A stretch of 64,000 nucleotides of DNA from JAIBJN01 sp963775395 (GCA_963775395.1 CAVZIX010000002.1:1-64000); one strand, 5' to 3'; positions 34,665 through 43,774 are shown, counted from the first letter of the stretch. Program-made: numbers and translations. Notes: a model not told the origin generated them from the sequence alone.

Positions 34665-37263
34665 CGCGGCACGGTCCGCGGCGCTTGCCGCGCTCGCCCT
34701 GCTCGCCATCGGCCTCGCGCTGGCGGGCACGGTCCAGGGCGCCGGCGACTCGGTCGCCCGCACCGCCGCACGCGCCTGGCACGGCGTCTTCGCCGATCGC
34801 CCGCAGGCGGCCGCCGAGCAGCGCCAACGCGTCCTCGTCGTCCTCTCGGACCCGTCGCTCGCCGATCGCCTCGCAGCCGCAGAGACCACTCCGTCGCCGG
34901 AGGAGCAGCAACGGTGGACCGCGGATGCCGAAGGCGCCCAGCAGCTCCTGCTCGCCGGCCTGCGCGAGCGCGAGGTCACCATCCGCCGCGACCAGGTCTT
35001 CACGCGCACATTCAACGGCTTCTCGGCGCTGGTCACTCCACGCGCTCTGGCGGAGCTGGAGCGCGCCCACGGCGTCGCCGGCGTCTACCCGGTGCGAACG
35101 GTCTATCCCGCCTCGCCGAGCGCGGAGGCGCTCGTCGGCCGCAACTTCCAGCCCGCGAACGGTCGGGGCTCCCAGATCACGTTGCCCGGCTTCACCGGGA
35201 ACGGGGTCACCGTCGCGCTGCTCGACACGGGCGTCGACCGCCGCCACCCCTTCCTGCGCGGCCGGGTCCTGCGCGGCTTCGACGTCGTGGACGGCGACCG
35301 CGCGGTCGACCCGTCGGCCAAGCCCGGCGAGCCGGGCGTCGTCGAGGCCCACGGCACGCGCATGGCCGGCATCGTCGTCGGGCGCGAGGGCCCGGGAGGC
35401 CTCCAGGGCGTCGCGCCCGAGGCACGCCTTCTTCCGATCCGCGTCATGGGCTGGCGCCAGACCGTCGACGGCAGCTGGGCGGTGCTGGGGCGGGGCGACC
35501 ATCTGCTCGCCGGGCTCGAGCGCGCCGTCGACCCCGACGGCGACGGCGACGTCGAGGACGGCGCCGCGGTCGCGCTCGTGGGCGGAGTCCAGCCGTACGC
35601 CGCCTTCGCGGACAGCCCGGAGGCGCGCGCCGTTGCGGGCGCCTCGCGCCTGGGGACGCTCGTCGTGGCTCCGGTCGGCAACGACGGGCGGCCCGGCCCG
35701 GGGTTCGGCAGCGTCGCGGCGCCGGCGGCGGCGTCCGAGGCGCTCGCCGTCGGTACGCTCGACGCCCGTCGCGAGGTGCTTCAGGCCGAGGCGAGGCTCG
35801 ACGTCGGCTCGGACACGGTCCTGGACGAGACGGTCCGCGTCCTCGGCGCGCTCGGCCTCGACTCCTCTGTCCGCTACGAGCTGGCTCCGTCCGTCGGGCC
35901 GAGCCTCTCGGATGCGAATCGGGACGAGGCGTCCACTGCGAGCGGCGACCAGCTCGGGGACTTCTTCGGCACGGACGGCGTCAGCCTCGTCGCGGGCAAG
36001 GCCGCGATGGTGAGCCCGGAGGGCGGCAGCATCGAGCGTCGCGTTCGTAACGCCGCCGCAGCGGGCGCGAGTGTCGTGGTCGTCTCCGGGACCAGCCTTC
36101 CCGCCGGGGCGCTCGATCTCGAGGACGGCATCGCCGTTCCGGTCGTGGCGATTCCTGGCGACGCGAGCCGCGAGGCAATCGAGGCGGCCGCCGAAGGCAC
36201 GCCCAGCACGCTGGAGCTCTCGGCCGCCGAAGAGCTGGCGAACGAATCCCTGATGGACATCGCGCCCTTCTCCTCCGGCGGCGTCGCCTTCGACGGACGC
36301 GTCAAGCCGGACCTGGTCGCTCCGGGCGTCGGCCTCGCCACGTCGGACGCGGGCGCAGAGGGCTACGCCACCGTGACCGGCTCGAGCGCCGCCGCCGCCG
36401 TCGCTGCGGGCGCTGCGGCCCTCGTCATGGAGGCGCGACCGGGCCTCGGGCCCCTCGAGCTGAAGAGCGCGCTTGTCGGCAGCGGCGGCCGCCTGCGCCG
36501 CGGCGACGACCCGCTTGCCGTCACCTCGCAGGGTGGGGGCCTCGTCGACCCCATCCATGCGGTCACCGCCGAGCTGGCGGTCGAGCCCGCCACACTCGCT
36601 TTCGGGCGCGCGGAGGGCGCGAAGTGGAGCGCGACGCGCACGCTCACGATCCGCAACGTCTCCAGCCGGCCGCTGAGTGTCGGCCTCGGGCTGCTCCCGG
36701 ACGATCCCGCCGGCCCCCAGCTCTCGTTCTCGGCCCAGCCGGCGCGGGTCGAGCTGAAGCCGGGCGACTCGGCCGAGGTGGCGATCGGCGTCTCCGCCGG
36801 CGACGAGACGCCCGCCGGCGCCGGAGGTGTCCTGGTGGTCACCGCCGACGGCGCACAGCCCGTGCGTGTCCCGTGGGCGGTTGCCCGGCGGGAGGCGCGC
36901 AGGGCTCCGCTGGTCGGCGACGTGCAGCTGTCGCACCACACGTTCGCGCCCTCCAACCGTGCGCCGGTCGTCCTGGCCTTCCGCGTCGGGCGCGTCGATC
37001 GCGTTGCCGACGGCGAGATGATCGAGCCGGTCGGCGTGCTCGAGCTCGAGCTCTGGACGGCCGACGGACGGCGGCTCGGCGTCCTCGCCCGCCTCCGCGA
37101 CGTGCTGCCGGGCCGCTACGCGTTCGGCCTGACTGGACGCGGCCCGAGCGGGCGCCTGCTGCCGGCGGGCTCTTACGTGCTCCGCCTGCGCGCGCACCCG
37201 GTCGACGGCGACGACGGCGTCCAGCCGTCCACCGCCGAGGCCGTCTTCACCATCACGCGGTGA
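34648..37263 (+). CDS. Subtilisin-like (S8) secreted serine protease with PA domain
   Basis: Exported protease of about 871 residues with a signal peptide (SAALAALALLAIGLALAGTVQG) and an I9-like propeptide (RVLVVLSDPS...FTRTFNGFSALVTPRAL). The catalytic Asp is in VALLDTGVDRRHP and the His in EAHGTRMAGIVVG. The oxyanion Asn is in VAPVGNDG. The Ser lies in TGSSAAAAVAAGAAALV, a variant of the usual GTSMA. A protease-associated-like insert lies around residues 400-530 and a C-terminal beta-rich region after about 620. ATG 34648 has the best signal peptide context; ATG 34642 and TTG 34633 are also in frame. It overlaps the tsaD end. Confidence 0.87.
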   Translation: MPRRPDAARSAALAALALLAIGLALAGTVQGAGDSVARTAARAWHGVFADRPQAAAEQRQRVLVVLSDPSLADRLAAAETTPSPEEQQRWTADAEGAQQLLLAGLREREVTIRRDQVFTRTFNGFSALVTPRALAELERAHGVAGVYPVRTVYPASPSAEALVGRNFQPANGRGSQITLPGFTGNGVTVALLDTGVDRRHPFLRGRVLRGFDVVDGDRAVDPSAKPGEPGVVEAHGTRMAGIVVGREGPGGLQGVAPEARLLPIRVMGWRQTVDGSWAVLGRGDHLLAGLERAVDPDGDGDVEDGAAVALVGGVQPYAAFADSPEARAVAGASRLGTLVVAPVGNDGRPGPGFGSVAAPAAASEALAVGTLDARREVLQAEARLDVGSDTVLDETVRVLGALGLDSSVRYELAPSVGPSLSDANRDEASTASGDQLGDFFGTDGVSLVAGKAAMVSPEGGSIERRVRNAAAAGASVVVVSGTSLPAGALDLEDGIAVPVVAIPGDASREAIEAAAEGTPSTLELSAAEELANESLMDIAPFSSGGVAFDGRVKPDLVAPGVGLATSDAGAEGYATVTGSSAAAAVAAGAAALVMEARPGLGPLELKSALVGSGGRLRRGDDPLAVTSQGGGLVDPIHAVTAELAVEPATLAFGRAEGAKWSATRTLTIRNVSSRPLSVGLGLLPDDPAGPQLSFSAQPARVELKPGDSAEVAIGVSAGDETPAGAGGVLVVTADGAQPVRVPWAVARREARRAPLVGDVQLSHHTFAPSNRAPVVLAFRVGRVDRVADGEMIEPVGVLELELWTADGRRLGVLARLRDVLPGRYAFGLTGRGPSGRLLPAGSYVLRLRAHPVDGDDGVQPSTAEAVFTITR

Positions 37264-37508
37264 CGTCTCCCGGGCGCCGGGTGACTCTTTACCGGGCGCA
37301 GGGCTGCCACCTGTGCGAGAGCGCCGCCCGCGTGATCGCCACGGTCCGCTCCGAAGTGGGGTTCGAGCTCGAGGAAGTCGACATCACCGGCGACCCTGAG
37401 CTCGAGCGCGCGTACCGCGAAAGGATCCCCGTCGTCGAGATCGACGGGGAGGAGGCCTTCACCTACTTCGTCCATCCGGACGGCCTCCGCCGCCGCTTGG
37501 ACGTCTGA
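37260..37508 (+). CDS. Glutaredoxin-like DUF836 protein
   Basis: Small thioredoxin-fold protein of 82 residues. The redox motif is VTLYRAQGCHLCESAARVI (CxxC), and RIPVVEIDGEEAF contains the cis-proline loop (IPVV). The GTG overlaps the subtilase stop by four bases, so it depends on that transcript or on read-through. It lies 51 bases upstream of rex. A role in thiol redox control is plausible from the fold and from Rex being next to it. Confidence 0.85.
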   Translation: MTSPGRRVTLYRAQGCHLCESAARVIATVRSEVGFELEEVDITGDPELERAYRERIPVVEIDGEEAFTYFVHPDGLRRRLDV

Positions 37509-37544
37509 GTGACGGGTAGTGCATCCCCGCTCGAAGGGCGTCGT

Positions 37545-37550
37545 TATCCT
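37545..37550 (+). promoter_or_regulatory. -10 element TATCCT for rex
   Basis: TATCCT ends 10 bases before the ATG at 37560. It supports that start rather than an upstream GTG at 37509. Confidence 0.5.
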
Positions 37551-37559
37551 GTCCAGCGA

Positions 37560-38216
37560 ATGGCCTTGAGGATCGCCAGCGAGGGGGGCGCGAGGACCGG
37601 CGAACGACTGACGGTGGGCGTCGCTGCGCGCCTCTCCCAGTACCTGCGCGTGCTCATCCAGGCGCGCAAGATGGGCAAGGACCGCATCTCGTCGCAGGAG
37701 ATCAGCGAGTACACGAACATCAACGCGACCCAGATCCGCCGCGACCTCTCCGCATTCGGGAAGTTCGGCAAGCGGGGCGTCGGCTACAACATCGACAGCC
37801 TGATCACGGAGATCCGCAAGATCCTGCGGACGCAGGGTCAGCACAACATCGCGCTCTTCGGCGGCGGCCGCCTCGGCCAGGCGATCGCGAGCTCGACGAT
37901 CTTCGCCGACCACGGTTTCAACATCGCGGGTGCGTTCGACACGGACGCGTCGAAGGTCGGCGAGCCGATCGGGAACACCACGATCTCGGCCTACTCGGAC
38001 CTCCGGGAGATCATCCGTGAGAAGAACATCATCGTCGCCGTGCTCGCCGTCCCGCCCGACGCGGCCCAGAACGTCGCCGACGAGGTCGTCGAGGCCGGGG
38101 TCAAGATCATCTTCAACTACACCGAGGCGCTCCTCGACGTCCCGCAGGACGTCACGGTGCACACGACGAGCCCGGCCGTCGAGCTCCTCTACGCGCTCTA
38201 CTTCTACTTGACCTAA
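37560..38216 (+). CDS. rex: Redox-sensing transcriptional repressor Rex
   Basis: NADH/NAD+-responsive repressor of respiration and fermentation genes, 218 residues. The N-terminal winged helix contains RLSQYLRVL, ISSQEISEYTNINATQIRRDLSAFGKFGKRGVGYN, the classical DNA-reading motif. The Rossmann domain has IALFGGGRLGQAI and VLAVPPDAAQ, and the C-terminal swapped helix is near VELLYALYFYL. It is highly conserved, which confirms the frame. No ROP operator (TTGTGAA-N4-TTCACAA-like) was seen near its promoter. Confidence 0.96.
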   Translation: MALRIASEGGARTGERLTVGVAARLSQYLRVLIQARKMGKDRISSQEISEYTNINATQIRRDLSAFGKFGKRGVGYNIDSLITEIRKILRTQGQHNIALFGGGRLGQAIASSTIFADHGFNIAGAFDTDASKVGEPIGNTTISAYSDLREIIREKNIIVAVLAVPPDAAQNVADEVVEAGVKIIFNYTEALLDVPQDVTVHTTSPAVELLYALYFYLT

Positions 38217-38306
38217 ATCCCGGTCGGCGCGTTCCGGCTCGCCGCAACGGCAGGGGCGCCTCGCTCGAGCGTGACTAGGCGAACGTAGCGTCTTGCAGGA
38301 ACGCGC

Positions 38307-38335
38307 TTGGGATTTGTGTGCTTCTGCATTAGAGT
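38307..38335 (+). promoter_or_regulatory. -35/-10 promoter (TTGGGA-N17-TAGAGT)
   Basis: A -35-like TTGGGA (38307-38312) and -10 TAGAGT (38330-38335) are separated by 17 bases. A leader of about 27 nt with a strong AAGGAGG ribosome-binding site (38357-38363) follows. This contrasts with the -10-only leaderless promoters elsewhere. Confidence 0.5.
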
Positions 38336-38368
38336 CCCGCGATCCACGTGGGGGACAAGGAGGGATTC

Positions 38369-38947
38369 ATGCGGAGACGGTCACGCACACTTCGACTCGG
38401 CGCGATCCTGGCTCTCGCGGCGACAGCAGCAGTCGTGCTCGCTACGGTCGCCAGCGCCGGGCCGCCTTTTCGGGAGACAATCCACGAGGAGTTCTCGTTC
38501 GTCGACGCGGACTTCTGCGGTGCCGGGCTGACGGTGGAATCGTCAGTCGTTCTGGACTTTCGCATCCAAGCGAATGCGCACGGCCGGGATCGTCTTGTCT
38601 ACTTCCTCCAGCACGGCAACGTGACCGAAGTCCTGACGAATCTGGACAACGGCAGGTCCTTGCGTTCTGTTTCGAAGTTCCTCGAGAAGGACCAGCGGGT
38701 GACGGACAACGGCGACGGCACGCTGACCGTCGTCTTCAAGGCAACCGGCAACGCAGTGCTATACGGGGAGAACGGCAAGGCCATCGCCAGGAACCCCGGC
38801 CAGGTCCAGTTCGAACTGCTGATCGACCACGGCGGCACGCCCAACGACCCGTCCGACGACGTGGTCCTCTCCGAAGAGCAAGTGAAGGGCTCCACCGGGC
38901 GAAGCGACGACTTCTGCGCCGCAGCGGTCCGCGCGCTGACCGCGTAA
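38369..38947 (+). CDS. Secreted protein of unknown function
   Basis: Exported protein of 192 residues. The basic N-terminus MRRRSRTLR and hydrophobic segment LGAILALAATAAVVLATVASAG form a clear signal peptide. The mature part (FSFVDADFCGAGLTVESS, then YFLQHGNVTEVLTNLDNG and TDNGDGTLTVVFKATGN) looks all-beta, with two cysteines likely in a disulfide (DFCGAG and DDFCAAAV). Similar secreted proteins are frequent in Thermoleophilia but I know no function. ATG 38369 is chosen because of the AAGGAGG ribosome-binding site seven bases upstream. It stands alone between rex and the sigma factor pair. Confidence 0.78.
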   Translation: MRRRSRTLRLGAILALAATAAVVLATVASAGPPFRETIHEEFSFVDADFCGAGLTVESSVVLDFRIQANAHGRDRLVYFLQHGNVTEVLTNLDNGRSLRSVSKFLEKDQRVTDNGDGTLTVVFKATGNAVLYGENGKAIARNPGQVQFELLIDHGGTPNDPSDDVVLSEEQVKGSTGRSDDFCAAAVRALTA

Positions 38948-38962
38948 AGGCTGATGTGAAGT

Positions 38963-38996
38963 GAGGCGGGTGGGGCTAGTTCAGTCCGCCCGCCTC
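38963..38996. terminator. Bidirectional hairpin between convergent genes
   Basis: An 8-bp stem (GAGGCGGG 38963-38970 with CCCGCCTC 38989-38996) closes an 18-nt loop between the secreted-protein gene and the anti-sigma gene. Modest candidate terminator. Confidence 0.45.
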
Positions 38997-39009
38997 TAAG
39001 CCTCCCGAA

Positions 39010-39641
39010 TTACCTGACGTATACGGCGACGATGCCGCCGGGACGTCCCTCGAGCGCCGCGCGCACCTCGGCCGCGGTCCCGTCCGCGGTGACGGAGCCG
39101 TCGGCGTTGGCCTCTGCGTCGATGCCCTCGGCGGCGAGCAGGTTGACGACGGCGCTCGCGGGCCCCGCGACGTTGCGGACGAGCGTCGAGCAGCGGGGCA
39201 GTCGCGTCGGCTGCACCGGTCGACTGCTCCATCTCGGCGGCGTCCTGGCCACCGCCGTCTTCGGCGGCGTCTCTCCGCCGCCTCTCCTGCGTCGTCGTCG
39301 CCACCGCCGAGCTGGGGGTCGGTGACGACGAAGACGCCCACGAGCGCAGCCGCGGCGGCGACCGGGGCGGCGATCACGAGGGCCCGTCTGAGGTGCTCGG
39401 AGAAGCTCCTGCGCTCGCGCCGCTCGGGAAGCGCGGCGAGCATGCGCGCGCGACGGTCGTCCGAGAGCTCGAGCGGAGGGGCAGCCCGCAGCGCGGTGCG
39501 GCCGGCCTCGAGCCGCCGGACGTGCTGGGCGCACGACCGGCACGCGACGAGGTGCTCGGCAACGTCCTGCCGGGCATCGGTCGGCAGCTCCTCCTCGACG
39601 TAGGAGAGCAGCGCGAATTCGTCCGGGTGCTTCTCGGCCAT
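39010..39641 (-). CDS. Putative zinc-finger anti-sigma factor, two +1 frameshifts
   Basis: Membrane anti-sigma factor of about 209 residues when two extra bases are removed (near 39270-39275 and near 39197-39203). The zinc anti-sigma motif H-x3-C-x2-C is in AEHLVACRSCAQHVRRL. A single transmembrane span is VIAAPVAAAAALVGVFVVT (about residues 88-106). After an acidic linker the extracytoplasmic end CSTLVRNVAGPASAVVNLL...GGIVAVYVR remains conserved in a third frame. Two frame errors in one short gene strengthen the case that the consensus carries spurious insertions. It overlaps its cognate sigma factor gene by one base (TGATG). Confidence 0.82.
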
Positions 39642-40180
39642 CACTGATTCGACTCCGTTTCCTGCACTGCGGTTCCCAGGCGCTCGGCGAGCTCGCTGCG
39701 TCCGCGGAAGATCCGTGACTTCACCGTACCCTCGGGGACTCCGGTCATCTCGGCGATCTCGGCGTACGAGCAGCCGAGCACGTCGTAGAGGACGACGGCG
39801 ACGCGGTAGCTCTCGTCGAGCGCGCCCAGCGCCTGCTGGAGCTCGCCGGAGAGCTCGTGCTCGGCGAAGCGGTCGCGCGGGTCGGCAGGCTCGGGGAGCT
39901 CGTCCGCCGGCGCCTCGCGCCGCTTGGGCCTCATGTCGTGCGCAGCGTTCACGACGATCCGGTAGAGCCAGGTCGAGAAGCGGGCGTCGCCGCGGAACTT
40001 CGGAAGTGCCAGCCACGCCCGGACGAGGGCCTCCTGGACGGCGTCGGCCGCGTCCTCGCGCGAGCCGAGCACGCGGGCGGCGAGCGTGTAGAGCCGCTGC
40101 TCGTGCGGCTCGATCAGCCGCTCGAACGCGAAGCGGTCTCCTCTCTGCGCGCGTCGTACGAGCTCTTCGTCAGGATCCAT
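39641..40180 (-). CDS. ECF-family RNA polymerase sigma factor
   Basis: Extracytoplasmic-function sigma factor of about 179 residues. Region 2 includes FERLIEPHEQRLYTLAARVLG and the -10-reading helix DAADAVQEALVRAWLALPKF. Region 4 contains RVAVVLYDVLGCSYAEIAEMTGVPEGTVKSR, the -35-reading helix-turn-helix. It is cotranscribed with its anti-sigma factor downstream. An upstream ATG at 40198 would add MRIFTG and overlap the divergent glycosyltransferase start. What it senses and which promoters it reads are unknown. Confidence 0.9.
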   Translation of the reverse strand: MDPDEELVRRAQRGDRFAFERLIEPHEQRLYTLAARVLGSREDAADAVQEALVRAWLALPKFRGDARFSTWLYRIVVNAAHDMRPKRREAPADELPEPADPRDRFAEHELSGELQQALGALDESYRVAVVLYDVLGCSYAEIAEMTGVPEGTVKSRIFRGRSELAERLGTAVQETESNQ

Positions 40181-40184
40181 CCCC

Positions 40185-41429
40185 GTGAAGATTCTCATCT
40201 GGCACGGCTACCTCCTCGGCGGGACCGGCTCGAACGTGTACACGTGCTCGCTCGCTCGGGCCTGGAGCCGCCTCGGGCACGAGGTGGTCGTCTTCGCCCA
40301 GGAGCAGCATCCAGAGCGCGTCGACCTGGGCGGAGCGGCGTTCGTCCGGCCCGACGCGGGCCGCTTGCTGCCGGTCTTCGTCCTCGACCGCTACGAGGGC
40401 CTGGAGGCGCGCCTCCTGCCGGAGGTCACTGTCTCCGAGCGCGAGGAATGGGTCGAGCGGAACGCCGCCGCTGTGCGCGAGCACCTGCCGGCGGACTTCC
40501 TCCTCGTGAACCACGTCCTCCTCGGTGCGCCGGTCGGGATCGCCGCCGGCATGCCGTTCACCGTCAAGGCGCACGGGTCGGAGCTCGAGTTCGCCATTCG
40601 CGGGAACGAGGAGCTGGCGGCCTGGGCTCGGGAGAGCCTCGGCGGCGCGGGCGACATCCTCGCCGGCTCGGAGCACATCCGGCGTGTGCTCGAGGACGTC
40701 GTCGGCCCGGGCGAGTACCTGGAGCGGGTCCGCATCGTCCCGCCGGGCGTCGACGTCGACGCGCTCCGCCCGGAACCGCGGGACCAGGCGCTGGCGCGAC
40801 TCCTCGAGGAGGCTCGCCGTGACCCGGCCCGCGTCGGGGAGCGCTATCCGGATCAGGGCAACGCCGAGCGGCTGGAGGAGTTCCTCGCCGGTGAAGGACC
40901 GACCGTCGTCTACGTCGGCAAGCTGAGCGAGGAGAAGGGAGTCGGTCTCCTCCTGGAGGCGCTCGAGCGGATCGAGGCGCGCGCGGTGGTTGTCGGCTTC
41001 GGGCCCGAGCGCGCGGCTCTCGAGGAGGCCGCTGCAGGGCGCCCGGTTCTCTTCACCGGGCCGCTCGAGCACCGCCATCTCGCCCACCTGTGGGCGCTGG
41101 CCGACGTGAGCGTGACGCCGTCGACGTTCCCGGAGGCGTTCGGGATGGTGGCCGCGGAGGCCGCCGCCTGCGGCTCGCCCCCGCTGGTCGCCCGCCATTC
41201 GGGCCTGGCCGAGATCGCGGAAGGGCTCGAGGCCGAGTACCCCGCCGAGCATCGCGACCTCGCCGCGTTCGCGAACGGGGACGTCGACGACCTCGCCGGC
41301 AAGCTCGCGGCGATCCTCGCTCTGCCCCCGTCCGAGCGGCGTCTTCTGGGCGCCGCGGCACGGCGTGCAGCAGAGTCGCTCTGGAGCTGGGAACGCATAG
41401 CTGCTCTGATACTTTCGGCCCGTGGGTGA
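40185..41429 (+). CDS. Glycosyltransferase family 4-like protein
   Basis: GT-B fold glycosyltransferase of 414 residues. The N-terminus KILIWHGYLLGGTGSNVYTCSLARAW contains the Gly-rich donor/acceptor loop. The middle has TVVYVGKLSEEKGVGLLLEAL, and the C-terminal E-x7-E motif is PSTFPEAFGMVAAEAAACGSPPLV. No signal or membrane span is seen, so it probably works on the cytoplasmic side with nucleotide-sugar donors. Its end overlaps the next gene by eight bases. The neighbouring GCS2-type ligase suggests a small-molecule glycoside pathway, but that is speculative. Confidence 0.86.
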   Translation: MKILIWHGYLLGGTGSNVYTCSLARAWSRLGHEVVVFAQEQHPERVDLGGAAFVRPDAGRLLPVFVLDRYEGLEARLLPEVTVSEREEWVERNAAAVREHLPADFLLVNHVLLGAPVGIAAGMPFTVKAHGSELEFAIRGNEELAAWARESLGGAGDILAGSEHIRRVLEDVVGPGEYLERVRIVPPGVDVDALRPEPRDQALARLLEEARRDPARVGERYPDQGNAERLEEFLAGEGPTVVYVGKLSEEKGVGLLLEALERIEARAVVVGFGPERAALEEAAAGRPVLFTGPLEHRHLAHLWALADVSVTPSTFPEAFGMVAAEAAACGSPPLVARHSGLAEIAEGLEAEYPAEHRDLAAFANGDVDDLAGKLAAILALPPSERRLLGAAARRAAESLWSWERIAALILSARG

Positions 41430-42573
41430 CGCCCAGAAACTGACTCCCGACGAGCAGATCAGGAGCGCGCGGGACGGCTTCGAGTCCGGCCGCGACTTCA
41501 CGGTCGCGGTGGAGGAGGAGTTCGCGATCCTCGACCCCCAGACGCTCGGTCTCGTCAACCGCTTCGAGGAGCTTCAGGCCGGCGCAGTCGGCACCCCGCT
41601 CGAGCCCCATCTGGTCGGCGAGCTGATCGCGTCGGAGATCGAGGTGCGCACGGGGCGCTGCGAGACGTTCGCGGAGGCCGCGGCTGTGATGGCCGAGAGG
41701 CGCCGCCAGCTGCTCGAGCTCGCCGCGCACTTCGAGGTCGCCCTCGGAGCGACGGGCACTCATCCCTGGAGCCCGTGGCAGGAGCAGCGGATCATCGATA
41801 CGCCGCACTACCGGCGCAACGACGAGATCCTGCGCTACGTCGTCTGGCGCAACAACAGCTTCGGCCTGCACGTCCACGTCGGGATCAAGGGCGCAGACCG
41901 CGCGATCGCCGTCACCGACGGCCTGAGGACGTTCCTCCCGCACCTGCTCGCGTACTCGGGGAGCTCACCCTTCGTGGAGGGCGTCTTCACCTATCTCCAC
42001 TCGGCGCGGACGCAGATCTTCACGCGCATGTTCCCGCGCTGCGGGATCCCCGACTCGTTCGGCGACTGGGACACGTACGAGCGCTATGTCCGCTTCCTCT
42101 ACGAGACGGGCTCGATCACCGAGCACACCCAGCTCTGGTGGAGCGTCCGGCCGCACCTGGCCTTCCCGACGGTGGAGATCCGGATCGCCGACGGGCAGCC
42201 CGACCTGGCCGAGGCTCAGGGGCTCGCGGCGCTGATGTTCGCGTTGACCGCGCGCATCACGCGTGCGCTCGACGAGGGCGAGCCGCTTCCGGACCATCCG
42301 CACCGCCTCCTCGAGGAGAACCTCTGGCGGGCGATCCGGCACGGGCTCTCCGGGCACTTCATCGATCTTGACACGGGCGAGGTGCGCCCGGCCCGGGCGG
42401 AGATCGAGCGGCTGATCGAGTGGACGCTGCCGGTGGCCGACGAGCTCGGCCTGACCTCGTTCCTCAGCCTCCCCTCGGTGAGCGCGGCCGAGCGGCAGAT
42501 CGCCCGCCACGAGGCAGGAGAGACGCTCGAGGAGATCTACGCGCAGGAGATCCTCGAGCCGGTGCATGTCTGA
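41422..42573 (+). CDS. Carboxylate-amine ligase of the GCS2 (YbdK/glutamate-cysteine ligase 2) family
   Basis: ATP-grasp-like ligase of 383 residues. The N-terminus DFTVAVEEEFAILDPQT carries the metal-binding acidic cluster. RNNSFGLHVHVGI is the characteristic strand, with YSGSSPFVEG, RTQIFTRMFPRCGIP, WWSVRPHLAFPTVEIRIAD and HRLLEENLWRAIRHGL. Relatives form gamma-glutamyl amides; in actinobacteria EgtA is one member. The exact substrate cannot be assigned. The GTG start lies within the glycosyltransferase gene and the end overlaps the DUF1844 gene. Confidence 0.9.
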   Translation: MGDAQKLTPDEQIRSARDGFESGRDFTVAVEEEFAILDPQTLGLVNRFEELQAGAVGTPLEPHLVGELIASEIEVRTGRCETFAEAAAVMAERRRQLLELAAHFEVALGATGTHPWSPWQEQRIIDTPHYRRNDEILRYVVWRNNSFGLHVHVGIKGADRAIAVTDGLRTFLPHLLAYSGSSPFVEGVFTYLHSARTQIFTRMFPRCGIPDSFGDWDTYERYVRFLYETGSITEHTQLWWSVRPHLAFPTVEIRIADGQPDLAEAQGLAALMFALTARITRALDEGEPLPDHPHRLLEENLWRAIRHGLSGHFIDLDTGEVRPARAEIERLIEWTLPVADELGLTSFLSLPSVSAAERQIARHEAGETLEEIYAQEILEPVHV

Positions 42574-42889
42574 GCACGACGACGAGCTGGAGCAGGACCA
42601 GCTCGCCCGCGAGCTCGCCGAGGAGCTGCGCAAGCTGCGCGTCGAGGACGTGCTCGTGAACACCCTCGTCCACGTCTCGACGATCGGCTACCGCCGCCTC
42701 GGCTTGACCGAGGACTCCCGCGACGAGCGCGACCTCGACCAGAGCCGCCTCGCCATCGAGACGATGCGGGCGCTTCTCCCCGTGCTCGGGGGCTTCCTCC
42801 CCGAGGACGTCGTCAGCGGCTTCGAAGAGCAGATCGCCAACCTCCAACTCGCGTACGCCAAGGCTGCAAAGGAGCCCGATGGAAGCTGA
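42566..42889 (+). CDS. DUF1844 protein
   Basis: Protein of 107 residues, acidic and mostly helical, no membrane span. It carries the DUF1844 features: VEDVLVNTLVHVSTIGYRRLGL, DLDQSRLAIETMRALLPVLGGFL and FEEQIANLQLAYAKA. DUF1844 genes recur in actinobacterial genomes near translation or housekeeping genes, with no known activity. The start overlaps GCS2 and the end overlaps the MTA phosphorylase gene (11 bases), so it belongs to the same operon. Confidence 0.84.
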   Translation: MSEHDDELEQDQLARELAEELRKLRVEDVLVNTLVHVSTIGYRRLGLTEDSRDERDLDQSRLAIETMRALLPVLGGFLPEDVVSGFEEQIANLQLAYAKAAKEPDGS

Positions 42890-43667
42890 GATCGGCGTTT
42901 TCGGAGGCTCCGGCTTCTACTCCTTCCTCGAGGACGTCGAGGAGGTCGAGGTCGACACCCCGTACGGCAAGCCGTCTGCGCCGTTCACGATCGGCGAGGT
43001 CGGCGGGAAGCGCGTCGCCTTCCTTCCGCGCCACGGCCGCAACCACGAGCTTCCCCCGCACGCGATCCCCTACCGGGCGAACGTCTGGGCAATGAGAGAG
43101 CTCGGTGTCCGGCGCATCATCGGTCCCAACGCCTCGGGCGCGCTCAAGGCCGAGCTCGAGCTGGGCGAGTTCGTCGTCTGCGACCAGTTCGTCGACCGCA
43201 CGAGTGGCCGAAAGGACACGTTCTACGACGGGCCGGAGACGACGCACGTCTCGGCGGCGGACCCGTACTGCCCCGACCTGCGCCGCCTGCTCGTCGACAA
43301 GGCCGAGGAGCTCGGCATCAAGGTGCGCGACGGCGGGACGGTGGTGGTCATCCAGGGCCCGCGCTTCTCGACCCGGGCGGAGTCGAGGTGGTTCCAGGCC
43401 GCCGGCTTCGACACGATCAACATGACGGCGTTTCCGGAGGGCTATCTCGCTCGCGAACTGGAGCTCTGCTACGCGAACATCTCCATGGTCACCGACCACG
43501 ACGTCGGCGTGGAAGGCACCGAGCCCGTGACCCACGAACAGGTCGTGACGGTCTTCAACGAGAACAATGCGCGCCTGCGCGAGCTTCTGTTCGCCGTCAT
43601 CCCGCGGATCCCGGCACAGCCCGCCGACCACCTCTGTGCGACCGCTCTGGAGGGCGCCCGCTTCTAG
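42879..43667 (+). CDS. mtnP: 5'-methylthioadenosine phosphorylase
   Basis: Purine nucleoside phosphorylase-family enzyme of 262 residues. It splits 5'-methylthioadenosine, a by-product of SAM use, into adenine and methylthioribose-1-phosphate. Motifs: EIGVFGGSGFYSFL (phosphate site), FLPRHGRNHELPPHAIPYRAN, GPNASGALKAEL, QGPRFSTRAESRWF and INMTAFPEGYLARELELCYANISMVTDHD. ATG 42879 has an AAGGAG ribosome-binding site 5 bases upstream, which fixes the start. It is the last gene of the glycosyltransferase-GCS2-DUF1844 operon. Confidence 0.93.
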   Translation: MEAEIGVFGGSGFYSFLEDVEEVEVDTPYGKPSAPFTIGEVGGKRVAFLPRHGRNHELPPHAIPYRANVWAMRELGVRRIIGPNASGALKAELELGEFVVCDQFVDRTSGRKDTFYDGPETTHVSAADPYCPDLRRLLVDKAEELGIKVRDGGTVVVIQGPRFSTRAESRWFQAAGFDTINMTAFPEGYLARELELCYANISMVTDHDVGVEGTEPVTHEQVVTVFNENNARLRELLFAVIPRIPAQPADHLCATALEGARF

Positions 43668-43774
43668 CTCGCGCGCGACGGGGCCGGTACGTGTGATAAA
43701 AATCCGCCGGCTGTGCGCGGGGCTGGGGAGACGAGCAACGCCTGCCCGGCCCGCTGACCGATGCCTGCAAGCCT

